Below are positions 34,070-46,434 of a stretch of DNA of 64,000 nt, piece by piece. The translations under genes and the position numbers were made by a program. The DNA lies in NCBI GenBank assembly GCA_026874595.1, contig CM049307.1, positions 96,508,330 through 96,572,329 of the forward strand. Direction: 5' to 3'. The notes beneath the pieces were generated by a model that saw only the letters and a program-made list of their open reading frames with translations, did no database searches and was not told the DNA's origin. Position 1 is the stretch's first letter. The number at the start of each line of letters is the position of its first letter. This DNA is from Sipunculus nudus (Eukaryota; Annelida; Sipuncula; Golfingiida; Sipunculidae).

Positions 34070-37000
34070 TCATATTTAATATTGATATAATTAATTGAAG
34101 CAAATACCATAGAGAATTATTTAAGTTTTATGCAGATGATAGCTGAAAAACTATCAAATAGTTGTGTTTAAATTTTTAATCGCAATTTTTTTTTACCATA
34201 AATGCATCTCCATCCGCGTAAAGGCACTGGATATTGTTGTACCCATAATGCAGTGGTCAGAAACTAGTGTCATGTTTATGTTTGTCGTTGAAATTTGTGA
34301 TCATGATCCTGCATAAGGTTTACACAGCAACAGCTGATACTAATAAAGCCAAAGGGTATGACCTCTGGTCAATATAACACAAAAGAAGTGTTGCCCAATA
34401 CAACGCAGATGCTACGCTCAATAGATGAGAGTTACACTAGCTCTCTGAGGACACTATCTGGTGTATTCACAAGACTCCATGGGAGGCTGTGGGAAAATCT
34501 GCTTCCCACCCACCCTTATTGTTAACCGTTAAAGATTCTGACATCAAACATGTGTTCCCAGCCCTACTTCTTCATGCATTAAAGCTTTTATGTATTAGAG
34601 CCTGTTGTTATTTATGTGGGAACATTTGGGAGCAGACACTTTGGTTTTCCATCTAACACTTGTGTATTCCGTTCAACACTGCTTCCAGGTTATGCTGTTA
34701 ATAACGTGATAGGAATCGTTGTGGCACTTGATGAGTGTCACAGAGAAGATTCACACCCAGAATTTTATAAGTGGGGGTCCTTCATATTGTGATATATAGC
34801 ATTAAGGTTCAAGGATATTTTGAAAGACTTCATGTTTTCCAGATCTATAAATACAGGATTCCATTAACAGATAGGAGACAGTTACAAAAAATCTTGTTGT
34901 GTGAAAAGCTTATTGGCTATATTGCCATGAAATTGCAGTCCATTGTGTTGTATAAAGTGTGCTATCAATGGAAAATTTCTACACAGCCCACACATACTAG
35001 TTTAATTTATATTTATTACAACAAATTAAGTTCATTAATGAACATGTGGCAGATGAGCCTTGCCCTTCATGTAATATTTTTAAAATTATGTAAAATTAAT
35101 GAAATTGAAGTGGTGGAGATTAAGTCACATTTATGTCAAAACTTATTTAATTTTGTGTCAATTAACTGCAGTTGTTACAAGCAGCATGGAAATATACTAA
35201 TTTGAGTCTGTAATTGTGTAACTTTTTGGCTAAACAGTTCATGCCAGTTGTAATGTCAGTAATCAAACCATCTGTACTGTAATAGCAATAACTGAATGAA
35301 CAACACTTTGCATATACATAATATTTTATCACATACATTATACTACAACTCATAAACCATTGTATTATAATCAAAATGAATAAATTTTAAAAAAAATTTT
35401 AATTTATAAAATTTGTTTTCAAACTTTAAAAAAATAATGAATATATTAATTTTTGGTTGATATATATATATGGTTGTCCAAAACATTTGGGCATAGCAAG
35501 GACCAGTACTTTTCTGTCAAATATTGATTGAACAAAGAGGCAGTTAGTGTGATAATACAGGGAAGTCATACATAGGTCAGTTCATATTTGCAGAGTGAGC
35601 TGCTTAATGAACGTTCTTCATAATTCCCTTCCGTGATGAAGGGTCAATGTGCAAACAGTGAGGTTCCTGCAGATATTATGTTTGTCCATCCTGTTACAGC
35701 TGTCAGGCTTATCAGGTATATGTTATAATAAACTAGGCTGTAGTGGACCTGATTCTAGGTTGTCATGTTTACAGGTTGTCCTGAGCTGTCAAGTTCTTGA
35801 GATCTTTAGTGTAAATTACTCAGGGTCTTAGGGCAACAGGAAACAGATATTTGTCACAAATTTTTGCCAACAATTAGCCCGCTCTTGTTCCTGAACAAAA
35901 AGTACCGGTATTTGGACTGTTGCTCAGTGTAGTCCTGGTGGCTTAGTGTTGGGTCTGGTCATGATATGTACTGTGTTTAGTGTTAACTGGGGTTAATCTT
36001 GAGGTCATGTTCACAGACTTTCAGGACTCCTTGGTAGGCTGTACTGTCATCATCTCTACTTACTATTCATTAAACATCAGCAGTGTTAGTTGTTATAGTA
36101 ATTCTGCTGAGGTGAAAGGTTCAGATACAAGGAAAACTGCTGGTATGGTCTTAACAGGACCTCAACTGCCTCTCTTATTTTCCTATGAAAAAAAATCTCT
36201 TGAAGCTATATTTTCGACCATAATCTACTTTATTTGCCTATATTTTTTCCAGCTTTTCACTACAGAATTGTGTTTTCTGATGCAGTTGTTATTCCTGAAT
36301 AATTTATAGTGAAATAAATTTCTAAATTTGAAAACATGAAACTCTTTTGTAGAACTGTACATACATGTAATTGATGCAGTCATACAGGTAAAGTCATCTA
36401 AATCAATTAAACAGACCTTCAGAAGCAGTTTGGGGAAAAGTTGGTCATGTTAATTAACCATGGTAACACAATTGTATTGTGAAAGCTCCTATATTGTTGA
36501 GAAATATGGAAAATGACCCCCCTTAGGACATACTTTTATAGACCAAAAACGGTGTGGCCACTGTGGAGTTCCATGACTAAAGTTCACTGCAACCACCATC
36601 AGTTATGATATAGATGTGAGTGAATGTAAATAAGTAGACTGAGTACATGTGTAATTTACACCAGTTTGGTAAGTTTATATACACTCATGAAGGCAAGAAC
36701 AACAGACAGAAGTGGAGGTATCTGAAACAGAACAGATACTAGTGATGCTGGTGGGATGATGTACAGTTGGTGATGGTTAGCATCTGTTTCTGGTGGGTCT
36801 GCTGGATTAGCTTCGTTATGCTGGAGCAGTACTGTCAGCTAAAGCAGTCCCGTGAAAATCACATTGGTCATTAGAAGTCTGTGGATTCTATTAGAATTCT
36901 TGCTGTAATAGTTCCAGGCTTTCAGTGCTGTCCCTGCTGATTTTATCTGCTGTCCTGTGTTGGCTGCTGTATTCTGACTGGCAGGGTTATGAACCCTGAC

Positions 37001-37384
37001 TTGCTAGCCTTGCTTCATGCTGGACAGCCTATGAACAGCTCATGCTCCGAGGGTCTCTCATGCCTTCATCACTTTGTCTACTGGTAGATTGAGGTGCTGC
37101 CTTCATTTGTGAATATCTCATATTTGATCAAGGATTCCATCAAAGTGACCTCTGACCCATGTCCACTTTTGTCCTCAAAGAGATAACTGTCAAGTTGTCA
37201 GTTAATTATGCATGATTCCTGTTGTTCAATAAATCTCTGGAATTATTCATTAAAAAGATTTGATCAGTTTGTATTAATCAAATTGTCACCATACACTAGG
37301 GATATGCTACCTAAGTAACATGTACTTTTACAGTGACTTTGAGTGCTGTCTGTTACATTAGATTTCATTGCTGTCTATTGATTA

Positions 37385-38851
37385 TTGTATCCGCCAAAAC
37401 AGAGTTTTGCGGATACTATGTTTTAGACCGGGTTTCCCCGCTGCCGCCGCCACTGCCGCGTTCGTTTTCGGAGATCTCCTCTGAGACTACTGGACGGATT
37501 TTTACGAAACTTACACCAATTATCGGGTCACATGTGAACTGGTGCCTAACCAATTGGCCTTGACCTCTGACCTTTCCTCTCTTAACAGCGTCTGTTTGTG
37601 CGTCTGTTTTCACACATAAACCCACATATCTCGGGAACCGTTTGACCGATCAGGATAAATTTATTACACAAATGTAGCCCTTGGATAGCTTTATAACATA
37701 CACAAAAAATGGTGGCGCCACCTGCAGCCATGTTTGCACAGTGTCCATCTGTTCATCTGCCTTAGGTTAAAAATCACTCATATCTCTGCATTGGTCTGAC
37801 TAATTCACCTGAAATTCGGCATGCTTATACATCCTAGATAGCATTTTTGATTTTATGACAGGTGGCGTCACCTACATTCACTTTCACACTGCAGACATCC
37901 AAGCTCATATCTTGGGAACCGTTTGACCAATCAGGAAAAAAAATTTACACAAATGTAGCCCTTGGATAGCTTTATAATGTACCCCAAAAATGGTGGCGCC
38001 ACCTGCAGCCATTTTTGCACAGCGTCCACCTGTTTGTCTGCCTTGGGTTAAAATCACTCATATCTCTGCAGTGGTTTGACCAAATTACCTGAAATATGGC
38101 ATGCATATACATCCCGCATAGCTTTCTTGATTTTATGACAGGTGGCCCCACCTACATTCACCTTCTTGCTGTAGTTTTCCATGCTTATATTTCCGGACTC
38201 GTTTGACCAATCAGGAAAAAAAATTTTACACAAATGTAGCCCTTTGCATAGCTATATAACATACACAAAAATGGGTGCACCACCTACAGCCATTTTTGCT
38301 CAGTGTCCAACTGTTTGTCTGCCTTGGGTTAAAATCACTCATATCTCTGCAGTGGTTTGACCAAATTACCTGTAATTTGGCATGCGTATACATCCTGGAT
38401 AGCTTTCTTGATTTTATGACAGGTGGCGCCAGCTTCATTCAAGTTTATGCTGTAGACATTAATTCTTATATCTCCGGACTTGTTTGACCAATCAGGAAAA
38501 ATTTACACAAATGTAGCCCTTTGTTAGCTTTATAACATACACAAAAATGGTGGCGCCACCTGCTGCCGTTTTTGCACAGCGTCCATCTGTTTGTCTGCTG
38601 TGGGATAAAATCACTCATATCTCTGCAGTGGTTTGACTTTTCCACCTGAAATTTTGCATATGCATCTTGGATAGTTTCTCGTTATAACTGATGGAGCCAC
38701 CTACAATCATGTTTACGTGGCAGACATCAATTCTAATATGTAACACATGTAACTTTATTTCCCCTTGCCACTCAATCCATGCCTCACTTCACCCGTCCTA
38801 CTCTGATTTTGGTGGATACACGTAGTCGCTTGTTGACTACCCATATTCTAG
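37385..38851 (+). mobile_element. Helitron-like non-autonomous element B
   Basis: Same family as A, C and D. It starts TTGTATCCGCCAAAAC with its stem-loop partner GTTTTGCGGATAC, has a short CCG-rich patch (37438-37462), about four tandem ~280 bp units with GGTGGCGCCACC palindromes, an inverted subterminal copy (GGTGGATACA), the hairpin at 38822-38840, and ends CTAG followed by T (38848-38852). Open frames inside are repeat translations. Confidence 0.75.
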
Positions 38852-40159
38852 TAAGTTTTTAGGGATGCATAGTTTGTCACATAATAAATTAATATTTACA
38901 CCTCTTATTGAACTTTAAAGTTTTGGATTTGATGATGTCTCTTTAAAGTTATGAGTATTAATTCTCATCTGATCTCAGTTTGTTAGTTACGCTATGATTT
39001 TCTTCATTTGATATGAAACTGCACATGTAACAGTTGTTATTCATAAATCAAATTTATAGTTTGATTTGAGTAAACTTCCCTTTAATGACCTTTTACCAGT
39101 GTATCAGCACATCACCACATGATCTTTTATTCACATTGCTAGTAATATACTAGTTTACCTGGATTCTCCACCATACATGTTTCACTCTTCATTGACTTCA
39201 CTTGATCTTGCAGGATTAAGGAACAATACTCTTGCAAATACCCTTCAATAAATATAAACCTGCTACTAGATTCAATTTACAGCAGGGAACTCATTTTGAA
39301 ATTCTAAAAAGTATGCTCTGTAAAATTTGAGTGCTGTAATGACCTGCCATCCACGATGATGGATGATCCGTTTCTTCTACTTCTGGCATTCGGTCGCATG
39401 AAGGCAATTAACATTCAGGGCCACACTTGCATTTCATCAGCCTCATGGTAAATTACACTGGTAATGCGAGTGACTTTGCCTTGGCCTGCTTCTACATTGT
39501 GTTCTGTGGCTTTTGTAAAGAAGGAAAATTTTATAACAGAGAGGTTTTATAACAGAAATTATAAGATATAAATTTTTCCAAAAAGCACTGTTGCATTGTT
39601 GTTGACGCAACATTATTAAAGATAATCATATTCCTGGGTGTTAGCAGTTTATTGAACTCTGCAATCAAAACAACAATAACAACAACAATAACTAAAACTT
39701 TTCAAAGCTCTCAGTTCAGTTGTGTTTGTATTCTGATGTACTTTAATGTGTATTAGGAATATAAAAACTAAACATTCTTTTAAGTTCCTTGAAGTTGGGT
39801 GTTGTTTAGTAAAAGCCTGGACCTGTATCATACCAGGAACAGTGTGTTTTATGATTAGGAATATTTTAAAGAAAAGATGGTGAAAGTAAGATGTATATTC
39901 ATTCAGTCAGCTGGGGAACCATAAAGTCAGTCACAATCCTTGATGTTGGTTGTAGCTATCAATGTCAAATTTAACATGTAAATATGCAATTTGTGTTTCC
40001 ACTTATGTTGACCTACTTTCATGCACCTCAAGTGATAATTTCCTGTTCATTGTTATTTCATTGTAACAAGCTGTTATGTATGATATGTCTCAGCATTTAT
40101 ATAAGACTCCTAGGTCTCCTTTTGAAATGAAAATATAAAATTTATACATTTTATTCCAG

Positions 40160-40432
40160 AATATGCAGCTCCGAGTGTGTTCACACAACAGCCAACAGCA
40201 GGTAGTCCTGAGGTGCAGGGTAACATGAAAGTATTACTGTGTCAGGCCACGGGATTCCCACCGCCTGTGTACCGATGGACTAAAGATGGCCTGTTCATAA
40301 CTCCACAGAATGTGACAGATACGTCGTTAAAAATACAAGATATCCAGCGTGACGATGCAGGAGAATACCAGTGTGTCGCTAGCAACCCTTACGGTGCCAT
40401 CCTTAGCAACCGGGTCAACGTACATGTTGCTT
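40160..40432 (+). CDS. I-set immunoglobulin domain exon of an adhesion receptor
   Basis: A 273 bp exon (91 codons) lies between a ...TTTTATTCCAG acceptor and a TGTAAGT-type donor (GT at 40433), phase 1 at both ends, the classic symmetric Ig module. It encodes one full I-set domain: B-strand Cys in LLCQATGFPPP, the core Trp in YRWTKDG, and the F-strand signature DDAGEYQCVASNPYG. An N-glycosylation sequon (NVT) follows the C strands. The signal-peptide exon at 12097 joins in frame, making this the first Ig domain. The acidic-free opening (APSVFTQQP) and the K.LLCQA.G.PPP.YRW.KDG pattern most resemble, from memory, the N-terminal Ig of Sidekick proteins. Contactin- or Dscam-like relatives are alternatives. 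It would be extracellular, in homophilic cell adhesion. Base composition is visibly higher in GC than the flanking introns, as expected for a real exon. No other exon of the gene was found. Confidence 0.88.
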
Positions 40433-41779
40433 GTAAGTATTGTTTCCATATATGGTCATATATGCTTCAATGGTTATGTTGCTTTCAGCATAAAATTCAA
40501 CAATGTTTACAAGTAATGTGCCAAAAGCAGGTGAAAAAAAAATACCTTAAAGATTATTTAAAAAGACAGGTCAAAGCTTAGAGGTCATGTTAAGTTCATT
40601 GAGGTCAAACTGTGACCTTGCACCTAATAAAAACTTGCATGGTTTGTGATTATAAACACAACGTGATATAATGAAGGCTGTGTTCTGTTATGAGATGTGA
40701 GAATTAGGTTTTCAGCTGTTTGTATTGAATTCCATTAACATATTGATGAATTTGAACAGAAGCCAGGGTGTTTAAGTGGGATGTTTAAGGAGCAAACACT
40801 CCGGACGTGAGGCATATGCTGGGGTTTGGCTAATCACACACTGGGCATTAACGGCTGTTTAATTAACATTCAGGTGTAATTTTAGTCGCCCTTGCATTGT
40901 GGTGACATATTTATTCCGGAAATTAATGCAGTGACACCCTTTCATCCCTCAGAAAGAACGCATGAATTATCTGACCAATCAGAAGTGGTCAAACTATAGA
41001 ATCAGCCAGTCACAGGAGACTAAACAATAGGGGATTGAACCAATATGCCCGTCAACCAGAGCAGCGGACAGTGTTTTCTTAACATTTCCATTTCATTGTC
41101 CAATTAGCAGTGTGGCCCGCTCTGCCAATAAAGTGTACTCATCAGGAGGGATACATTAAGTGGCCCTGTTGTACGGGTGCCCCCATGGGGAAGAGTTGAA
41201 CTCCACTGCTTTTAGATAAATGAGTTTTCCTGTGGACTGCTCAGTACTAAAGCCACTAGCATTTCGCTTGATTATTCTTCATAAATGTTGGCTTACCACT
41301 GTGTAGATTGGGATCTTTTAGGTTCTAATATGGCTAGAGAGGTTTAGTACTGGGTAATTGTGATATGCAACATCTTGTTTCTTGTTTCTACCAAAATTAA
41401 TATACTTATAAAGAAATTCTGCTATAAAGTGATGGTTTATGTAAAATATATTTGAAATGACATATTTTGAAAATGTTTAAGGATAAAATTTATTATTATT
41501 ATTATTGAATATTTAATGTGAAATATTTTCGAAGCCCACTTTAGAAAATTCCGAGAATGAAATTAATCATTATCAGGCTTTATAATGTTATAATTTTGTT
41601 GAGTATGTTTGAATTAAAGTCAGAATCATGACAAGTTCTGTTGTGCAAAGTGAACTGTGCAGTTCTCCTTTATTATGAGGGCTGGTATCATATAGCATTT
41701 AGAAGATTAAAGCTGATATATTTACCACATATTCTGTGACTGAAGTTCAGATATCTTACTTTCATTCAGGGTTACCTAG

Positions 41780-41880
41780 GTACAGGTACTTGCAAAATGG
41801 TCAGATACAGGTCCAGGTACAGGTCCAGGTGCAGGTCCAGGTACAGGTACAGGTACAGGTACAGGTACAATTACAGGTAG
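41780..41880 (+). repeat. (ACAGGT)n-type microsatellite
   Basis: About 15 copies of hexamers ACAGGT, CCAGGT or GCAGGT, with a short satellite patch at 42045-42066. It generates a Gln-Val repeat frame that is not a gene. Confidence 0.85.
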
Positions 41881-42705
41881 TTTTGAAAGTACCTGGGATC
41901 AGGTTCAGATCATTTTATTCAATTTAGAGACATTTGAATGTATGATAGTTGCATATATTTCATCACTATGCAATTCAGCAAGACAATTACCATGTACTAT
42001 ACATTTACCTGAAGTTCATTAAACCAGGTATAGATTTGTTTGCCCCAGTTACAGGTACAGGTACAAGTATCTAGCCCCAACTCTGCTTTTCATAATAATA
42101 ATTAATAATATAACACCATTTTATAAGCATTAAATAGAGACATTAAAGTTGAAATTGTCGTTTATATTAGACAAGCTTTTTCTATAATACAGATATATTT
42201 ATGTGCTAACTAATGTTTTTACCAGGATAATAATTATTTCTTTTTAGTTTGCAATATTTGTAAAGAATAGAAGATCTAGCTGTATATATTTTGTTGTACT
42301 GAAATATAGTAAAGTTATTTTTATTTTATCAAAGAATTTTCATCACCATCTCACTTAAGTGACACAGATGTACAGTCTAACTATATTTACCTTAGTACTT
42401 CGCCATGTGTTGTGTGGTTTAATGATTTAAACAGATGACTGTGATATAGTGTTCCTGATTCTCCACCATAAATTACCAGCAGCCTCATGAATATTCAGCA
42501 TGCTTTACATTCAGACTGTGGGGGTAGTTTCCATTGAGCTTTGAGTAACTAAAACAATGGTGTTAAGGTTTTGTTATAACATTTTTGCCTGGGTGGCCAT
42601 GTCATGTAAATTAAACTTTTATGTAAAATATTCCTGTCAGTTACATACACTGTAACTTTTAAATGGACAGACATTATTGCTATAGTTTAGCAGGCTTTTC
42701 TTGTA

Positions 42706-42868
42706 CAGTGAAATCTCACCAACACAACCACCTGTGAGACCAGGTAAAGTGGTTGTGTTGGTGGGGAGTTGTTATGATGATTTACATTAAAGTCAGGGAC
42801 CAAAAAAAGTGGTCATCTTAACAGGAGTGGACATTATAGTGGGGTGGTTGTCAGGTGAGATTTCACTG
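42706..42868 (+). mobile_element. TA-flanked MITE with CAGTGAAATCTCAC termini
   Basis: Second good copy of the 29678-29860 family. Its terminal repeats are CAGTGAAATCTCAC and GTGAGATTTCACTG, a perfect 14 bp inverted repeat. The left flank is TA. The interior has GTGGTTGTGTTGGTGGGG and GGGACCAAAAAAAGTGGTC, matching landmarks of the first copy. Confidence 0.78.
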
Positions 42869-45800
42869 AATATAAAATGTGATAATAATGATAATACCGA
42901 ATTATCTTCAGGGGTATAGACACATACATTCCAAGCTTGTAAATCATATACTGTTAGGATCATATATCATTTATTATTAACAATTACCCTTCTCAGCTTT
43001 CTGATAATGTACACAGATGATTTGGTCCAGAAGTTGCACAGACAAGTTACACAAATAACTAAGGTAAATAGATAATTATAAAGGAATCCAGTTAGTTTCA
43101 TTATTAGTCATTTGAATACCTCCTCTGTCATTAGTAAGTTTGGATTAGTCAGATGTGTTACTATTTGTATTACTTATTGTTTTAATAATAAGTCACCTTA
43201 CAATGGTATTTCATGGGTCATGCTGAGATGAAAAACTTGACAGAGTTGTCCATGGGATGGAGAATTGTAAATTAGATCATTGTGAAAATGTAAGCATATA
43301 GATTCCCAGCAATTAGTGCCTAGGGTATCGCCCCATTACTAGTGATATGTTGTATAATTAGTCCTAGAGAATAACATATATTTGATTTATTGGTTTTTCA
43401 GGCATGCTATGGAATCTGTGGTTAATCTTTGTTTGTGTATTACTCTTTTTTTTGGAAAAAAATGTTTGGTCAAATATTAGTTTGTAAATATTTGCACCAC
43501 TAATTTCTTGAAATAATTATTTGATGAGAATATAGCTTTGACACTATACTACACTTTGAAATTATTATGTCTGTGCTTGATAAATTGAATTTGTTTTCTC
43601 TTTAGCATGGGTATGTGCAGATGAAAAGACTTAACATAACTTCCCAACAGAATTTCAAATTTTCAAACAAATGTTGAGATTTTTTGTATAAGAAATTCAT
43701 GTATTTTTATTATGATATTCACACCAAATCAACAGGAACTGGAAATTTGTTTTTAACTTTATTTGATTCTTTATCTTGGATGCTAACACAGGTATTTTTC
43801 ATCAGTTTTAGTGATTTCTTGTTTATTCCCAGTGACTTAGTGTGTGCTAACCTGGAAAACATCCTTTATGGTCAGATTGTTACCTTTACTTCCATACAGT
43901 TACTGATACTGATAATTCCGAGTGGATATTTATACTTATTAGATCTTAACATTAAAAGTATATACCATATTAATGCTAATTAGATATTCACAGTAGAATA
44001 GTGAAAATGGGGGAACAGTTTAAAATGTTTGTAACTTAATAACTTAGACATTCAGGATACATTAACCTTTTGCATTAAAGTCACACACGGTTTTGTCATG
44101 ATAATAAAACTATACATTGAGGCTACTCAGGTTGCATTTTCAAATTTATAATCCAAACAGTTTACCAGTACTGAAGAAATTGTGTCAGACCACTTATTGT
44201 TGACTAGGAGTTGTAATTTGATAAGGGCATGCACTGCCAAAGCATTCCCACAGACAACACGTCACTGACTGCTCAGCTGTTAACATCTAGGACCCCTGTC
44301 TTTGTGTATTTCCATGATTCTTTTATTCTAACAATCAATACAGATAATCACAAGAGAGCAGGCAGGGCTTGACATTGCTGGCTAAGCACTTGCCCCAGGG
44401 CAAGTAAATCATGAAACACTATCATGTGGTACACATCTTTTTTGTTTGTGGCTACAACCACTGATTTTTGCAGGGCAAATAAAAACTTATTGTTGCTTGC
44501 CTGACTTAGCTGTGGCAGGATTTGCCTTGATGACCCTGTGTGTCTAGTTCATATAAAAGGTGTCAAGGTCATTATTTTGTCTGGTAGTCTTGGTTATGAG
44601 GTTTGGTGTTTAAGGGAGTATGCTTTAGCAGCATAATATAAAAAAATCTTACCCTGAGGTTCAAGGTCATACTAAGGGTCAAGGTCATTTATTGTATCCA
44701 GTGTGTCCTAGTGGTAAATCCTTGATATTTCAGTGATTAATTTGATTTCTTCATTGGGAGATACATTATCAAGCTTTAGAGAATATATTATCTGAAGGAA
44801 ATGTTTCTCAAGATGTAGTAAGCGTATGAAAGATTGTTTGTTAAGTGAAACTGTGAAGTATGGAACATTACTGGCAGGCAGGTGCAGCATTTAGTGAGCT
44901 TCAAGGTTAATATTAATCCTATTAATGCTCAATTTTAAGATCATTTTATATTAAGGAGCTGGTCTAACAAGCTCAAATGTTTTCAAATAACATTTCTGGT
45001 AAATGGTCATTAATTCACATTATTTATTCCTCAGGGAAGAATTTTCAAAATATATATGAATCATGCATTATCTTTTAAAAGACTAAATTTATTATTTTGA
45101 CATTAAACTTTTTTGCATGAATAATGCACCTGCATCTAATTACTTTATTACCTGCAGCTGGTATAACGGATTGGAGGGTAAATTATCATTTTTTCATGAT
45201 CATCAATATAATTATCCAGGCCAGTGTGAGTATGCAGGTCTAACTTTAGGACCATAACTGCTCAGAGTATATGCACAGAGCTTGATGTTTGTGGTCTGTT
45301 GTTGTAGTAGGGGGTGTTGTGTACACTCGTTTCGTTCATATTTGCCGACAGTCTTTGCACAAAACACAAAGAACGGTAGACTGATTGACACATGGTCTCA
45401 CAATCAGGGGCAGTCATGCTCTTTTCTGTAATTATCGTAACATGCATATGTTTGGAGAACTACTTGCAAAGACAGGTTTTAGATTGGTTCCCTGCTCTGT
45501 TTATGCCACTCATATCTACTCTGGCAGCTGGAGAGGTTGGTACAGGTTCAAGATTCAGAAAAGTTTTTTGTGTCATGTGCTTACACAAAAATAAGTAATG
45601 AGATGGGAACAAATCTAAATTCCTTGGGAGATCAGCAGTTTTCCATCCCACTATTTCTTATCAGAAGAAAATGCAAATTTTTCTCTCATCCTTTTCTCCT
45701 CAATAAGTACACAGAGGAAATGGGAGTCTTAATAGTATTTACCTCAGCCTATGGTACAAGACTGATATTGGATCCATGAATTTTAATGACCAGATGAGGG

Positions 45801-46434
45801 ATTATCCCATAATGCCCCAGCCACCAAAAGGGTCACTGAGGTCATACCCATTATCCCTCAGCCAGGCAGCGGTCACATGGGGCTCAACTTCTTTACCCAT
45901 AATCCCTCAGGCAAGGGACAGCATTTCAAGAACTCAAGTGCCTGTGGTCAGTCACAGCCAAGACTGGTGATGACTCCTGATGATGTTCATGATGTGTTCT
46001 AGTATTACTGTGTAATCTGATCCGATCTGTTCAAATCTGATCAAAATATTGAGATCTGAGTTTCAGTATATAACTCCCTGATAATTTTGAACTATTTTAC
46101 ATGGTGTAATGTATATGGATATTCAGAGTCAGCATTAATGAAAAATGGTTTGACAAGTGTGTGTGACAAGCATGACAGTTTATGTGAACATTAAAGGGTC
46201 TGGTCCCAGCCATTAGCCCTGTATACGGCAATTAATCCACTGTAAGGAGTCACTGCAGCCAGCCCTCATGTCACACTACAGCACTAGTCAAAGCCAACTG
46301 ATAAACTCAGGTTTACTCCTTAATCTGAGATTCATGAATGCTTAATACACAGAGCATGAATATCACTGTCCAGGGTCGTAATAACGTCTTTCTGCCTGTC
46401 TCAGACAGGCAAACAAATGAACAGAAAGGCATTT

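Larger units (their letters stand above)
12188..40159 (+). other. Inferred intron 1 (~28 kb)
   Basis: It begins GTGAGT and ends with a pyrimidine-rich tract and ATTCCAG at 40159. Apart from the repeats listed separately, I found no convincing exon, tRNA or other gene. Stretches such as 12300-16570, 19030-21670, 26580-28110, 29860-31610, 34070-37380 and 38850-40150 look like ordinary AT-rich intronic DNA. Large first introns are common in neural Ig-superfamily genes. If a further small exon exists I could not see it. Confidence 0.45.

Noticed and set aside
41736-41927. Gln-Val repeat open frame
   Set aside because: It is the (ACAGGT)n microsatellite translated.
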